DNA from: Pseudomonas anguilliseptica
Lineage (GTDB): Bacteria; Pseudomonadota; Gammaproteobacteria; Pseudomonadales; Pseudomonadaceae
Direction of reading: 5' to 3'
Length of the DNA: 64,000 nt
Assembly: GCF_021375795.1 (NCBI RefSeq)
Contig: NZ_JAEIOI010000001.1
Location: forward strand, 930,001 to 994,000
Below, piece after piece: positions 49,977 to 59,068 of this stretch. The notes under the pieces are model-generated. The model worked only from the letters and a program-made list of their open reading frames with translations, was not told the DNA's origin and did not search any database. Within the stretch, counting starts at the first letter, position 1; every line of letters starts with the position of its first letter. The position numbers were made by a program, and so were the translations under genes.

Positions 49977-50807
49977 CTACAGGCTGCGATTAAGGCCGAA
50001 GCGTTTTTTCAGCACGGCCTCGAGCAGGCGTTTAGGCAGCAGCGCTGCGAGCAGCGGCAGGCTGCGGCTGCCATTGCCCAGGCGCAGCAGGTTCGGTCGG
50101 GATTTGCTCTGTACGGCGGCGAGCAGGTTGCGGGCGAAGTGGTTGGCTGGGGTGGGGTTGTCCTGCGAGGCGTTGGCGCGGGCGCGGATACCGTCGCGAA
50201 TCGGCCACCAGGGCGAGGCTTCGTCGATCAGTTGCTCGGCCTGCTGGCTGGCGTTGGCGCCGAAGCTGGAAGCAATCGCGCCGGGCTGAACTTCCATCAC
50301 CTCGATGGCGAAGGGCGCCAGCTCCAGGCGCAGGGCGTCAGTCAGGGCATGCACGGCGGCCTTGGAGGCACAGTAGGCGCCGGCAAACGGGGTGACCAGC
50401 ACGCCGGAGACACTGCCGATATTCACCACCAGGCCTTTGTTCTGGCGCAGCAACGGGAACAGCGCGCGGGTCACGCCGATCAGCGAGAACACGTTGGTTT
50501 CAAACTGCTTGCGCATGGCCTCCACACCGCCATCGAGTAGCGGGCCCATGGCGCCGTAACCAGCGTTGTTGATCAACACGTCGAGGCCGCCGATTTCCGC
50601 TTTCAGGCGTTCGGCCAGTTGTCCCAGGCCCAGGCCATCGTTGACATCCAGTTGCACGGCGTTGAAGCCAGCTGCACTGAGGGCAGCCAGGTCATCGGCT
50701 TTGCGCGCGGTGGCCCAGACCTGATAACCGGCCTGCTGGAACACCTCGGCCAGGGCGCGGCCAATGCCGCTGGAACATCCGGTGATCAGTACGCTGGGCT
50801 GGGTCAT
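49977..50807 (-). CDS. Short-chain dehydrogenase/reductase
   Basis: The protein has 276 aa. The cofactor loop is TGCSSGIG at 9-16, NNAG at 80-83 is conserved, and the catalytic Ser (near 132), Y145 and K149 form the active site in SVSG...AYCASK. It is a classical SDR that reduces or oxidises a carbonyl or alcohol with NAD(P). The C-terminus is basic and hydrophobic (LLAALLPKRLLEAVLKKRF), as in SDRs that associate with membranes. The substrate is unknown. Confidence 0.92.
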   Translation of the reverse strand: MTQPSVLITGCSSGIGRALAEVFQQAGYQVWATARKADDLAALSAAGFNAVQLDVNDGLGLGQLAERLKAEIGGLDVLINNAGYGAMGPLLDGGVEAMRKQFETNVFSLIGVTRALFPLLRQNKGLVVNIGSVSGVLVTPFAGAYCASKAAVHALTDALRLELAPFAIEVMEVQPGAIASSFGANASQQAEQLIDEASPWWPIRDGIRARANASQDNPTPANHFARNLLAAVQSKSRPNLLRLGNGSRSLPLLAALLPKRLLEAVLKKRFGLNRSL

Positions 50808-50841
50808 GCAGCTTTCCTTGTTGTTCTAATGGGGGCAAATA

Positions 50842-51306
50842 TCAGCGGCTAAAGCTGCCTTGTAGGCGTTCAGCGCGAAATTCTAATGTGCTGGCGCGAT
50901 AACCGCTGCGCAGGGTTGGCAGTGGCAGGCAGGTTTGCCAGTCGGCGCCAGGCAGCAATTCGCCGGGGCCGCTGTAACGTGGGGCTTCATACAGACGTTC
51001 GGCCAGGTTAACGCTGTCGCCGGGGCGGTAGGCGGTGATCTGCCAGTGCAGCTCAAGCAGTGCAGCTTCACTGCCGTTCTTCAGGTTCAGGGCCAACGGA
51101 CGATCTGCCGGGCAGCGCTGCGGGGCGTAATCGAGGCGCAGTTCGAGGTGAGCCAGGTGGCGATTCTCGCGGCTTTCCTGCCAGAGCACCCAACTGGCGA
51201 CCAGGCCGAGGCCGATCAGCGCCGCGAGGGAGATCGGCAGCGCCTTGCTCGGGTAGCGGATCAGCAGGATCAACCAGCTCAGTACCAGAATTGCGCCTAT
51301 CAGCAT
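50842..51306 (-). CDS. 154-aa membrane-anchored hypothetical protein
   Basis: I use the ATG at 51306. Two N-terminal membrane helices (about 2-16 and 23-42) are followed by a beta-rich soluble domain (LELRLDYAPQRCPADRPLALNLKNGSE). The domain probably faces the periplasm. The gene begins four bases after the yaaA stop and is likely cotranscribed with it. Databases sometimes label relatives as a multidrug transporter, but nothing in the sequence supports that. Confidence 0.75.
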   Translation of the reverse strand: MLIGAILVLSWLILLIRYPSKALPISLAALIGLGLVASWVLWQESRENRHLAHLELRLDYAPQRCPADRPLALNLKNGSEAALLELHWQITAYRPGDSVNLAERLYEAPRYSGPGELLPGADWQTCLPLPTLRSGYRASTLEFRAERLQGSFSR

Positions 51307-51309
51307 CAC

Positions 51310-52089
51310 TCAGGCCTCGGGAGTGTCGCGTAGAAATACCAGACTATCAGCCTTGGAGTGCTCGGCCGAATAGCGATAGCCCTGGTAGTTGAAATCCTTG
51401 AGGCTGGCGGGGTCGGTCAGCCGCTCCTTGATCACATAGCGCGCCATCAGGCCACGGGCTTTTTTCGCGTAGAAACTGATGATCTTGTACTGGCCGTTTT
51501 TCAGGTCCTTGAACTCGGTGTCGATCACCCGCGCATTCAGCGCTTTGCGTTTTACCGCGCCGAAGTATTCGTTGGATGCCAGGTTGAGCAGCACGTCGTC
51601 GCCCTGCGCAGCCAGCGCCTCATTCAGCCAGCCGCTGATGCGTTCACCCCAGAAAGCATAGAGATCCTTGCCGCGCGGGTTGGCCAGTTTGCTGCCCATT
51701 TCCAGGCGATAGGCCTGCATCAGGTCGAGCGGGCGCAGTACGCCATACAGGCCGGAGAGCATGCGCAGGTGGGTTTGCGCGAAGTCAAAGTCGGCTTCGC
51801 TGAAATCCTCGGCGTTAAGCCCGGTGTACACGTCACCCTTGAACGCCAGCAGCGCCTGCTTGGCGTTGGACGGATTGAACGGCCGCTCCCAGCTGCCAAA
51901 GCGCGCGGCATTGAGGCCGGCGAGTTTGTCCGAGAGGTGCATCAGCTCTGCGATCTGCGCCGGGGTGAAGTCGCGCAGTTGCTGGATCAAGTCCTGGGCG
52001 TGGTCGAGGTGTTCCGGTTGGGTAAAGCGCGGGGTTACGGGCGGCGTCTCGTAATCGAGGGTCTTGGCCGGGGAAATCACCATCAACAT
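51310..52089 (-). CDS. yaaA: Peroxide stress protein YaaA
   Basis: The protein has 259 aa and the full YaaA/DUF328 pattern: [72 protein letters not shown], and [16 protein letters not shown]. In E. coli YaaA limits free iron during H2O2 stress and binds DNA. It is first in a minus-strand pair with the 154-aa membrane protein. No OxyR site could be assigned upstream. Confidence 0.95.
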   Translation of the reverse strand: MLMVISPAKTLDYETPPVTPRFTQPEHLDHAQDLIQQLRDFTPAQIAELMHLSDKLAGLNAARFGSWERPFNPSNAKQALLAFKGDVYTGLNAEDFSEADFDFAQTHLRMLSGLYGVLRPLDLMQAYRLEMGSKLANPRGKDLYAFWGERISGWLNEALAAQGDDVLLNLASNEYFGAVKRKALNARVIDTEFKDLKNGQYKIISFYAKKARGLMARYVIKERLTDPASLKDFNYQGYRYSAEHSKADSLVFLRDTPEA

Positions 52090-52655
52090 AAAATTGTGCT
52101 CCTGAAAGTCTGCGGCGATTCTAGAAGCTGGCGGCGGCTGAGACTACCTATAAGGGTGATTAGCTCAGCCGATTCGAGCCCTGTTATTGCGCGTACTTGC
52201 ACCGCGTTGGCGCAGCCTGAGGCTCATCAGCGATATATGCGGTGAGCCGGCCTGACTGCGAGCGTAAGGCGAATCAGCTGGCACCGTTACTGGGGCGTGC
52301 AGGCTTGTACTGAAAGGCTGTGCAGGGCAGAGCAAGAGAGGCTAGGGCGTTGCGGAAGGAAAAAACCGAACAGGCCGAAAACCGGTAGGACTTCCGACTT
52401 TAACGGCGCTCGGGCAGACCGCCAAGCGCTATTTGTCGCACCGATAAATAAACCTGCAAATCCTGAAAAAAACGTTTTTCTGTCATCTGAATTGGAGTAA
52501 TTAAAAGGCAAGACCGCCGAACCCTGCAGACAGGTGGCGGCCATTGGCCCTCACCTTGCTTGCATCCTTCTCAGCCCCGGCACTGAGGAGTCGGCGGCCC
52601 CTCCGCGGCGCACTCGCCCCTGCGCCGCTTGGCTACTACAAGAAGGTGACCGAGT
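52090..52655. other. 566-base divergent region yaaA / phoH
   Basis: No gene is supported. The half nearest phoH has an AT-rich stretch (about 52430-52505) with CTGTCAT at 52480-52486, a match to one half of a Pho box; the expected second half is poor. Short open frames here lack ribosome binding sites. The AAGAAGGTGA before the phoH ATG is its ribosome binding site. Confidence 0.5.
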
Positions 52656-54047
52656 ATGGATGACCACGGACGCTCCAAGCCCACCGCCCCAACCCTGTAC
52701 GCCCTCGACACCAATGTGCTGATCCACGATCCCAACGCGCTGCTGAATTTTCAGGAGCATCACGTTGCCATTCCGATGACCGTACTGGAGGAACTGGACA
52801 AGCTTAAAACCGGCAAACAGGGCGTGGCCGCCGAGTGCCGCCAGGCCATCCGCCTGATCGACAAGATTCTCGGCAGCGCCAACCCGGAGGAAGTGGAGCA
52901 CGGCGTCGCCATCCAGCGTGAGAAGAGCGGCCCTTGCGGCTTTCTCTCCATCCTTATGAGCAAAAGCGCCGCCCCGGTAACGTGGCTGCCGGAAGACCTC
53001 AACGACAACAAGATCATCAACCAGTTGGTCGAGCTGAAGTCCCGTCGCCCCGGCCTCAACGTGGTGCTGGTGACCAAAGACATCAACATGCGCCTCAAGG
53101 CGCGGGCCTGTGGCATCGATTCGGAGGATTACCACACCGACCAGCTGGTCGACGACGTGTCGCTGCTGTCGCAGGGTTATCACAACATGGACGGCTCCTT
53201 CTGGGACCGCGTGAACAAGGTGGAAACCCGCCAGGATCACGGCCGTACCTGGCACCGCGTGCAGCTCACCGACAACCTGCCGGCGGTGCACGTCAACGAG
53301 TTCATCCTCGACGAGCAGGGCTTTGTTGGCTGGATCAAGGGCATCAAACATGGCGAGCTGATGATTCTCGACATGCATCAGGAACCCCTGATGCACCAGG
53401 AAGCCTGGGGCCTGCGCCCTCGGGATATCTACCAGTCATTGGCGCTGTTTGCCCTGCTGGATCCGGACATCCATCTGGTCAACCTGTCCGGCGCAGCCGG
53501 CTCGGGGAAAACCATCCTGGCCCTGGCGGCGGCCATCGAACAGACCATGGTCAGCAAGCGTTACCGCCGGATTATCGCCACTCGTAGCGTGCAGGGGCTG
53601 GATCAGGAGATCGGCTTTCTGCCTGGCACCGAAGCCGAGAAGATGGAGCCCTGGCTCGGCGCGATTACCGACAACCTCGAAGCCCTGCATATGGACGACG
53701 AGAACACCCATGGTAGCGTCGACTACATCCTGCAAAAGGTCCCGCTGCAGTTCAAATCCCTCAACTACATCCGCGGTCGCAGCTTCCAGCAGAGCCTGAT
53801 CCTTATCGACGAATGCCAGAACCTGACCCCGCACCAGATGAAAACCATCATCACCCGTGCCGGCAGCGGTTCCAAAGTGGTGTGCCTGGGTAACCTGGCG
53901 CAGATCGATACCCCTTACCTGTCAGCACCCAGTTCGGGCCTGACCTACCTGACGGAGCGCTTTAAAGACTTCGAGCATGGCGTGCATATCACCCTGCAGG
54001 GTGTGCCGCGCTCGATCCTCGCCGAGTACGCCGAAACCCATATGTAA
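52656..54047 (+). CDS. PIN-PhoH fusion ATPase (PhoH2-like)
   Basis: The protein has 463 aa. The N-terminal PIN domain (about 14-150) has ALDTNVLIHDPN and EELDKLK with metal-binding acids, as in VapC-type RNases. The C-terminal PhoH domain has Walker A GAAGSGKT (279-286, K285), the LIDECQN Walker B-like motif and GNLAQIDTP. Fused PhoH2 proteins combine RNase and RNA helicase-like activities. There is no adjacent antitoxin. It is a housekeeping gene in pseudomonads. Confidence 0.93.
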   Translation: MDDHGRSKPTAPTLYALDTNVLIHDPNALLNFQEHHVAIPMTVLEELDKLKTGKQGVAAECRQAIRLIDKILGSANPEEVEHGVAIQREKSGPCGFLSILMSKSAAPVTWLPEDLNDNKIINQLVELKSRRPGLNVVLVTKDINMRLKARACGIDSEDYHTDQLVDDVSLLSQGYHNMDGSFWDRVNKVETRQDHGRTWHRVQLTDNLPAVHVNEFILDEQGFVGWIKGIKHGELMILDMHQEPLMHQEAWGLRPRDIYQSLALFALLDPDIHLVNLSGAAGSGKTILALAAAIEQTMVSKRYRRIIATRSVQGLDQEIGFLPGTEAEKMEPWLGAITDNLEALHMDDENTHGSVDYILQKVPLQFKSLNYIRGRSFQQSLILIDECQNLTPHQMKTIITRAGSGSKVVCLGNLAQIDTPYLSAPSSGLTYLTERFKDFEHGVHITLQGVPRSILAEYAETHM

Positions 54048-54063
54048 ACCTCACTTACACTCG

Positions 54064-54089
54064 CCCAGCAGGCTGTTACGGCTGCTGGG
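54064..54089 (+). terminator. Possible hairpin terminator after phoH
   Basis: An 8-bp stem (54064-54071 CCCAGCAG with 54082-54089) closes a 10-base loop, with no T-run. It sits 16 bases after the phoH stop. Confidence 0.4.
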
Positions 54090-54192
54090 CCGGGTGTTCT
54101 CGTAACCTCCCGTCTGAATCCCCCGGCATTCACAGGTGCCGAAACCTGACCCGTGGGTTTACAATCGCCGGACACTTGCCCGGAGCCTGTCT

Positions 54193-54669
54193 GTGTTAAC
54201 CCATCTCGATTCCCAAGGCCGCGCCAACATGGTCGACGTTAGCGACAAAGCGCAGACCGTCCGTGAGGCCGTGGCTGAAGCCCTGGTGCGCATGCGCCCG
54301 GAAACCCTGCAGATGATTGCCCAGGGTGATCACCCCAAGGGCGATGTGTTCGCTGTGGCTCGTATCGCCGGTATTCAGGCGGCGAAGAAAACCAGCGACC
54401 TGATTCCGCTGTGCCACCCGCTGATGCTCACCAGCGTCAAGGTCGAGCTGACGCCTGAGGGCGCGGATGCCGTGCGCATCACCGCGCGCTGCAAGCTGAC
54501 CGGGCAGACCGGGGTGGAGATGGAAGCCCTGACCGCCGCCAGTGTTGCCGCGTTGACCATTTACGACATGTGCAAGGCGGTGGATCGCGGCATGGTGATC
54601 GAAAACGTGCGTCTGCTGGAGAAGGTCGGCGGCAAAAGTGGACACTTTGTAGCAGGGGAAGAAGCATGA
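54193..54669 (+). CDS. moaC: Cyclic pyranopterin monophosphate synthase
   Basis: The enzyme makes cPMP, the first intermediate in molybdenum cofactor synthesis, after MoaA. The protein has 158 aa from the GTG at 54193, which gives the conserved [18 protein letters not shown] start; upstream residues are not conserved. The core has [17 protein letters not shown] and the [29 protein letters not shown] block, with the catalytic Lys and Asp. It overlaps moaD by an ATGA. Confidence 0.96.
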   Translation: MLTHLDSQGRANMVDVSDKAQTVREAVAEALVRMRPETLQMIAQGDHPKGDVFAVARIAGIQAAKKTSDLIPLCHPLMLTSVKVELTPEGADAVRITARCKLTGQTGVEMEALTAASVAALTIYDMCKAVDRGMVIENVRLLEKVGGKSGHFVAGEEA

Positions 54670-54908
54670 TTCGCGTGCAGTATTTCGCCCGTTACCGTGA
54701 AGCCCTCGGCCTGGACGGTGAGCAGCTGAACGCGGAGTTCGCCAGCCTCGATCAGTTGCGCCAACACCTGCTGGCGCGCGGAGGTGTGTGGGAAGTGCTG
54801 GCCGAGCAGAACCTGATGTGTGCGCGCAATCAGGAGCTGTGCAGCCTGGATGAGCCGCTGACAGCCGGTGATGAAGTGGCGTTCTTTCCTACCGTAACCG
54901 GCGGTTGA
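54666..54908 (+). CDS. moaD: Molybdopterin synthase small subunit
   Basis: The protein has 80 aa. It is a ubiquitin-like sulfur carrier that ends in VTGG, the Gly-Gly needed for thiocarboxylate formation. [20 protein letters not shown] is the typical start. It is coupled to moaC by an ATGA overlap. A single REP half lies between moaD and moaE. Confidence 0.95.
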   Translation: MIRVQYFARYREALGLDGEQLNAEFASLDQLRQHLLARGGVWEVLAEQNLMCARNQELCSLDEPLTAGDEVAFFPTVTGG

Positions 54909-54918
54909 GCCGGTTGTC

Positions 54919-54941
54919 GTCGCGGCTAAAGCCCCTCCCAC
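54919..54941. repeat. Single REP unit between moaD and moaE
   Basis: These 23 bases are identical to the right arm of the REP hairpin at 42630-42652 (core CTAAAGCCCCTCCCAC), with no partner arm nearby. It lies inside the moa operon. Confidence 0.85.
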
Positions 54942-54954
54942 AGAGAGCCTCTGC

Positions 54955-55413
54955 ATGAGCATTCGCGTTCAGTCGCAACCCTTCGATCCGGGCGTTGAGC
55001 TTAACGCCTTGCATGCCGCCAACCTGGGTATCGGCGCGGTGGTCAGTTTTGTCGGCTATGTGCGCGACTTCAACGAGGGGCGCGAAGTCGGCGGCATGTT
55101 TCTCGAACACTTTCCCGGTATGACCGAGAAGGCCCTGGGCAAGATTGCCGAGGAAGCCATGCAGCGCTGGCCGCTGCTGGGCATTGAGGTGATTCACCGC
55201 ATTGGCCGTCTGGAACCGGGTGAGCCGATTGTCTTCGTTGGCACCACCAGCGCTCACCGTCAGGCGGCGTTCGATGCCTGCAACTTTGTCATGGACTACC
55301 TGAAAACCCGCGCGCCGTTCTGGAAGAAGGAAGACACCGCCGAAGGCCCGCGCTGGGTCGAAGGGCGCTGCTCCGATCAGGCTGCGGCTGAGCGCTGGAA
55401 ACAGCAGTCCTAA
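54955..55413 (+). CDS. moaE: Molybdopterin synthase catalytic subunit
   Basis: The protein has 152 aa. It joins MoaD to convert cPMP to molybdopterin. Conserved parts are GAVVSFVGYVRDFNEGREV, LEHFPGMTEKAL, HRIGRLEPGE and FWKKED, with the active-site Lys/Arg residues. It follows moaD by 46 bases. moaA, moaB and moeA are not in the window. Confidence 0.96.
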   Translation: MSIRVQSQPFDPGVELNALHAANLGIGAVVSFVGYVRDFNEGREVGGMFLEHFPGMTEKALGKIAEEAMQRWPLLGIEVIHRIGRLEPGEPIVFVGTTSAHRQAAFDACNFVMDYLKTRAPFWKKEDTAEGPRWVEGRCSDQAAAERWKQQS

Positions 55414-55477
55414 ACACCTTTTGCCCAGGTCGCCTGCACTGATTCTTCAGTCGCAGCGCTGACTGTTGCCCGGTTGA

Positions 55478-55522
55478 CGATTTATACATATAAGTCCAGT
55501 ATGGAATTTAAAGTATAAATCG
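55478..55522. promoter_or_regulatory. 10-bp inverted repeat upstream of the amino-acid binding protein gene
   Basis: The arms CGATTTATAC (55478-55487) and GTATAAATCG (55513-55522) are perfect complements, 25 bases apart. A TTGACG lies at its left edge. It may be an operator or a loop-forming element. Confidence 0.5.
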
Positions 55523-55690
55523 AGACTGGCAAATGACCCGTCCACGCGTGCTACCCAGCCATCGCTTTTCGCTCAGGAGCACACCTGATGCGCCTTTCTT
55601 CTGTCTTGCAGCAACCGTCGTTGCCCGCTCAATCTGCGCAGCAATGCCAGGTGACGTGGGCCTGTCACTCCCTCAGCAGGAATCCGCACA

Positions 55691-56467
55691 ATGAAGAAAA
55701 TCGTTCTGGCGGGCGGCATCGCCCTGAGCCTGATTGCATCCAGCCTGTTCGCCGCAGACAAACCCCTGCGCCTGGGTATCGAGGCTGCCTATCCACCTTT
55801 TGCCTATAAAGAAGCCAGCGGGCAGATCGCCGGCTTTGATGTGGACATCGGCAACGCTCTGTGCGCTGAGATGAAGACCGAGTGCCAATGGGTCGAGCAG
55901 GAGTTCGATGGCCTGATCCCCTCGCTCAAGGTGAAAAAGGTCGACGCCATCCTGTCGTCCATGACCATCACCGATGACCGGCGTAAATCGGTGGACTTCA
56001 CCGGCAAGTACTACTACAGCCCGGCACGCCTGGTGATGAAGGCCGGCAGTGAAGTCGCCGCTGATTTCAGCAACCTCAAAGGCAAGCGCATCGGTGTGCA
56101 ACGCTCGACCACCACCGACCGCTTCGCCAGCGAAGTGCTGGCTGCGCAAGGGGTTGAAGTGGTGCGCTACAGCTCGCAGAACGAGATCTACCTGGACCTG
56201 ATTTCCGCGCGCCTGGACGGCACCCTGGCCGACGCCATTCCGGTCGATGAGGGCTTTCTGAAAACCGCTAACGGCAAGGGATTTGCCTTCGTCGGCCCGG
56301 CGTTTACCGATCCGAAGTACTTCGGTGAAGGCGCCGGTATCGCCGTGCGCAAGGGCGACGCTGAACTGCTCGGCAAGCTGAATGCCGCCATCCAGGCTAT
56401 TCGCGCCAGCGGCGAGTACCAGAAGATTCAGGACAAGTACTTCACCTTCGATATCTACGGCGACTGA
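55691..56467 (+). CDS. Cationic amino-acid periplasmic binding protein (HisJ/AotJ-like)
   Basis: The protein has 258 aa with a signal peptide ending at SSLFA-AD. The SBP family 3 core has LGIEAAYPPFAYKEASGQIAGFDVDIG, DDRRKSVDFTGKYY and KGKRIGVQRSTTT. This is the lysine/arginine/ornithine/histidine subgroup. In P. aeruginosa a similar gene (PA3865) sits beside dauBAR, so arginine uptake is plausible here too. Permease and ATPase genes are absent; it may feed a transporter encoded elsewhere. A strong terminator follows. Confidence 0.92.
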   Translation: MKKIVLAGGIALSLIASSLFAADKPLRLGIEAAYPPFAYKEASGQIAGFDVDIGNALCAEMKTECQWVEQEFDGLIPSLKVKKVDAILSSMTITDDRRKSVDFTGKYYYSPARLVMKAGSEVAADFSNLKGKRIGVQRSTTTDRFASEVLAAQGVEVVRYSSQNEIYLDLISARLDGTLADAIPVDEGFLKTANGKGFAFVGPAFTDPKYFGEGAGIAVRKGDAELLGKLNAAIQAIRASGEYQKIQDKYFTFDIYGD

Positions 56468-56484
56468 GCCGCGACAGCGAAGGG

Positions 56485-56517
56485 AGCAAGGCCGCGCATT
56501 GCGCGGCCTTGCTGTTT
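56485..56517. terminator. Intrinsic terminator after the binding-protein gene
   Basis: A perfect 13-bp stem (56485-56497 with 56501-56513, AGCAAGGCCGCGC) closes an ATT loop, then GTTTT. The truncated haemoglobin gene converges from the right. Confidence 0.9.
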
Positions 56518-56526
56518 TGCGCTGCG

Positions 56527-56958
56527 CTATTGGCCGGCAGTGCCATGGCGGTTGCGACTGGCCTGCACGATCCGCTGGGCCGGCACGCGCAGCTGGGTCA
56601 GCAGGTAGTCGGCAAATGCCGGATCGTAGGGCTGCAGGGCGATGGCCTGGGCCATGCAGTTCAGCCAGCTCTGGCTCAGGGCTTCGTCTATCGGCCACTG
56701 GGCGTGAAAGCTGGGGATGGCAATGGCGCCATACTGCTCGCTGAACAGCTTGGGCCCGCCGAGCCAGCCACTGAGAAAACAGGCCAGCTTGTCACTTGCC
56801 AGCGCCAGATTTTCGCCGTGCAACTGACGCAGCGCCCGGGCTTCGGGCAGTTCATTCATCAAACGGTAGAAGTCTGCCACCAGGCGCCGTAAGCCTTCGA
56901 TGCCGCCCGCTGCCTGATAGGACGCATCGCCCACACCGTACACCGCTGTCTGTTGCAT
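56527..56958 (-). CDS. Group II truncated haemoglobin
   Basis: The protein has 143 aa. Group II features are a FY pair at helix B (F30, Y31), the KLACFLSGWLGGPKLF loop, the proximal His H85 in PSFHAQWP, and the Trp of helix G (W98 in SQSWLNCM). It should bind haem and O2 or NO. The gene is alone, converging on the binding-protein gene; no partner reductase is seen. Confidence 0.92.
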   Translation of the reverse strand: MQQTAVYGVGDASYQAAGGIEGLRRLVADFYRLMNELPEARALRQLHGENLALASDKLACFLSGWLGGPKLFSEQYGAIAIPSFHAQWPIDEALSQSWLNCMAQAIALQPYDPAFADYLLTQLRVPAQRIVQASRNRHGTAGQ

Positions 56959-57027
56959 CGTCTGCGCCTCTGAGCAAAGCGCGCAGTATAACGGCGCGCC
57001 GGATCAGGGCCGCTTCGGCCAGGGTGA

Positions 57028-58863
57028 TCAGTGGGCGAGAAAGCGGCGCAGGCTGCGAATTTCACTCTGGATCAGTGGCAGCTTGCTCTGCAACACCTGG
57101 CTGCTGTCTGGCAGCAGGCTGTCGTCAGCCTTGGTGGCTTGCAGGGCGGTAAAGCTGCCGCTGGTAAACGGCAGCACCACCTTGTACTGGTCGCCGAGGA
57201 AGGCCAGGCGATCCCAGTCGCCGGCCAGCAGCAGTCGGCCGGGTTTGGCATCGAACAGGCTGCGACCGATTGAGTAGTCCTGGTGTGGATTTTTCACCCC
57301 GAGCAGCGGCAGCAGGGTGGGTAGCAGGTCGCTGTGGCTGGTGCGCAGGCTTTCCTTGTGCGCCGCGCGGCCGGGCACCCAGAGTACCAGCGGCACCCGC
57401 ACCTGCTCGTCGACGAAGGTGGAGTTGTGGCCCCAGCGGCCTTGCTCCATGAACTCCTCGCCATGGTCGCCGGTGATCACCACCAGGGTGTTGTCCAGCA
57501 GGCTATTCTTTTCCAGGTGTTCGGTGACGCGCGCCAACTGGCTGTCCAGGTGGTGCACCGCGTTGAGGTAGCGGTTGTAGATGCCGCCGATGTCACGCTG
57601 CAGGTCCATGCTGGCGTAGCTGAAATCCGGCAGATAGTCCGGTTTGATCACCGACTCTTGCGGGAAGTTGTAGTTGGCGTGCGGTGACTCGAAGAACAGG
57701 AAGGTCATAAACGGCTTGTTGGGATCGCGCTGGTCGACGAACTTCAGCAGCCGGTCCACGTTGCGCCGGTCGCGCTCCCAGGTATGGCCCTGGTCATCCT
57801 CGACCATCTGCTCACGCGGCACATTGACGAACAGGGTCTTGTCGAATTCCGGATAGCTGAAGCGGGCGCTGGTCAGCAGCTGGATCTGGTAGTTCTGCTG
57901 TTGCAGCACATCGATCAGCGGGCTGCCAACACGGGCGTCGAGCACCGGGAACCAGAGGTTCGCCGGCAGGCTGTAGAACTGGCTGAACATGCCGATGCGC
58001 GTGCCGTTGCCGCCGGAGTAGTGGCTGGCGAAATGCTGAGCGCGCTGGGCGAAGGCGTGCGTCTGCGGCATTACCTCAGGGTTGAGACTGTCGGCGCGCC
58101 AGGATTCGGCCACCAGCCAGACGATATTCAGCGGCTTGGCTGGTGGTTCGATGCGCAGCGGGGCTTGCGGGTAGTGCAGTTGACCTTGCAGGTCGGCACT
58201 GGCGACCTCCATGCGTTGTGGCCGCTGCAGGCCAAACTGCCGCTCCAGTACACGACGCATGGTCAGCGGTTGGTAGAAGGGCACGCGTTGGGCGTTTTCC
58301 AACAATGGGCTGTAGCCGTAGAAATGGCTGACGCCGTAGCTGATCCGTTCACCCAGGGTGAGCAGGATAAACAGCGGCAACACCCAGACCAGTCGTGGCA
58401 ACGGCAGGCCCAGACGCGCCAGGCCATGGGCGGCGGCCAGCAGCAGCGCCTGCAGGGCAAAGATGCCTGCTGCCAGCAGGGCTACGTCGCGCTCAGTGGA
58501 GGCTGAGGAGCCCAGCGCCGCAATCCCGCCTGGCGTGGTGATGATGTTCCAGACAAAACCGTTGAGATGGAAGCCATAGAGCTGCCAGAGCAGATGGTCG
58601 CCATACAGCGCCAGTTGCACCATACCCGCCAGCACAATCGCCAGCACTGCGGCGGCTTTGCCTGAAACGCGCAGCAGCAGGCGCGTGATGGCCCAGGCGG
58701 GGGCGATAAACAGCAAGGCATAGCTGCCGATCAGCAGCAGTTGATAGAGCAGCAGCCATGACGGTGCGGCCAGATCAAAGAAGCGTCCCAGGTTCAGGGC
58801 GGCAGCCAGCCAGGTTAGAAGCCAATAGGCGGCATAAGGGCGACGCGATGCGGCGAGGGGCAT
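57028..58863 (-). CDS. YejM/PbgA-like DUF3413 inner-membrane sulfatase-fold protein
   Basis: The protein has 611 aa from the ATG at 58863 (AAGGA upstream). Five membrane helices occupy the first 190 residues, as in DUF3413. The periplasmic domain has the sulfatase/LtaS fold: NIVWLVAESWRAD, GGNGTRIGMFS with the pseudo-catalytic Thr (T288), and VVITGDHGEEFMEQGRWGHNS. In E. coli, YejM controls LPS synthesis through LapB-FtsH. The role here is inferred; several Pseudomonas relatives are annotated as hydrolases. Confidence 0.9.
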   Translation of the reverse strand: MPLAASRRPYAAYWLLTWLAAALNLGRFFDLAAPSWLLLYQLLLIGSYALLFIAPAWAITRLLLRVSGKAAAVLAIVLAGMVQLALYGDHLLWQLYGFHLNGFVWNIITTPGGIAALGSSASTERDVALLAAGIFALQALLLAAAHGLARLGLPLPRLVWVLPLFILLTLGERISYGVSHFYGYSPLLENAQRVPFYQPLTMRRVLERQFGLQRPQRMEVASADLQGQLHYPQAPLRIEPPAKPLNIVWLVAESWRADSLNPEVMPQTHAFAQRAQHFASHYSGGNGTRIGMFSQFYSLPANLWFPVLDARVGSPLIDVLQQQNYQIQLLTSARFSYPEFDKTLFVNVPREQMVEDDQGHTWERDRRNVDRLLKFVDQRDPNKPFMTFLFFESPHANYNFPQESVIKPDYLPDFSYASMDLQRDIGGIYNRYLNAVHHLDSQLARVTEHLEKNSLLDNTLVVITGDHGEEFMEQGRWGHNSTFVDEQVRVPLVLWVPGRAAHKESLRTSHSDLLPTLLPLLGVKNPHQDYSIGRSLFDAKPGRLLLAGDWDRLAFLGDQYKVVLPFTSGSFTALQATKADDSLLPDSSQVLQSKLPLIQSEIRSLRRFLAH

Positions 58864-59068
58864 GGACAGTCCTTGCAAGGGCAACAGGAAGAAAGGCGCA
58901 CAAAGGCGGGGGCTAAGGAAAACAGCCTTGGCTTAACTGCGGCTTAAATGTTGCGCTGAGGTGGCAAGGGCGCCGTCGAGCAGCAGACCGTAAAGGGGGG
59001 GATCGAGTGCTGGGAGGGATGAATAGCGGGAATAGTGCTGCCCGGCAGTTTTTCCCGGATGGGCGGGC

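Noticed and set aside
52656-54047. Toxin-antitoxin reading of the PIN-PhoH gene
   Set aside because: The PIN domain is fused to PhoH and no antitoxin frame lies upstream; the gap before it holds no convincing small gene.
55588-55809. 73-codon open frame overlapping the start of the binding-protein gene
   Set aside because: Out of frame with the well-supported signal peptide and without its own features.
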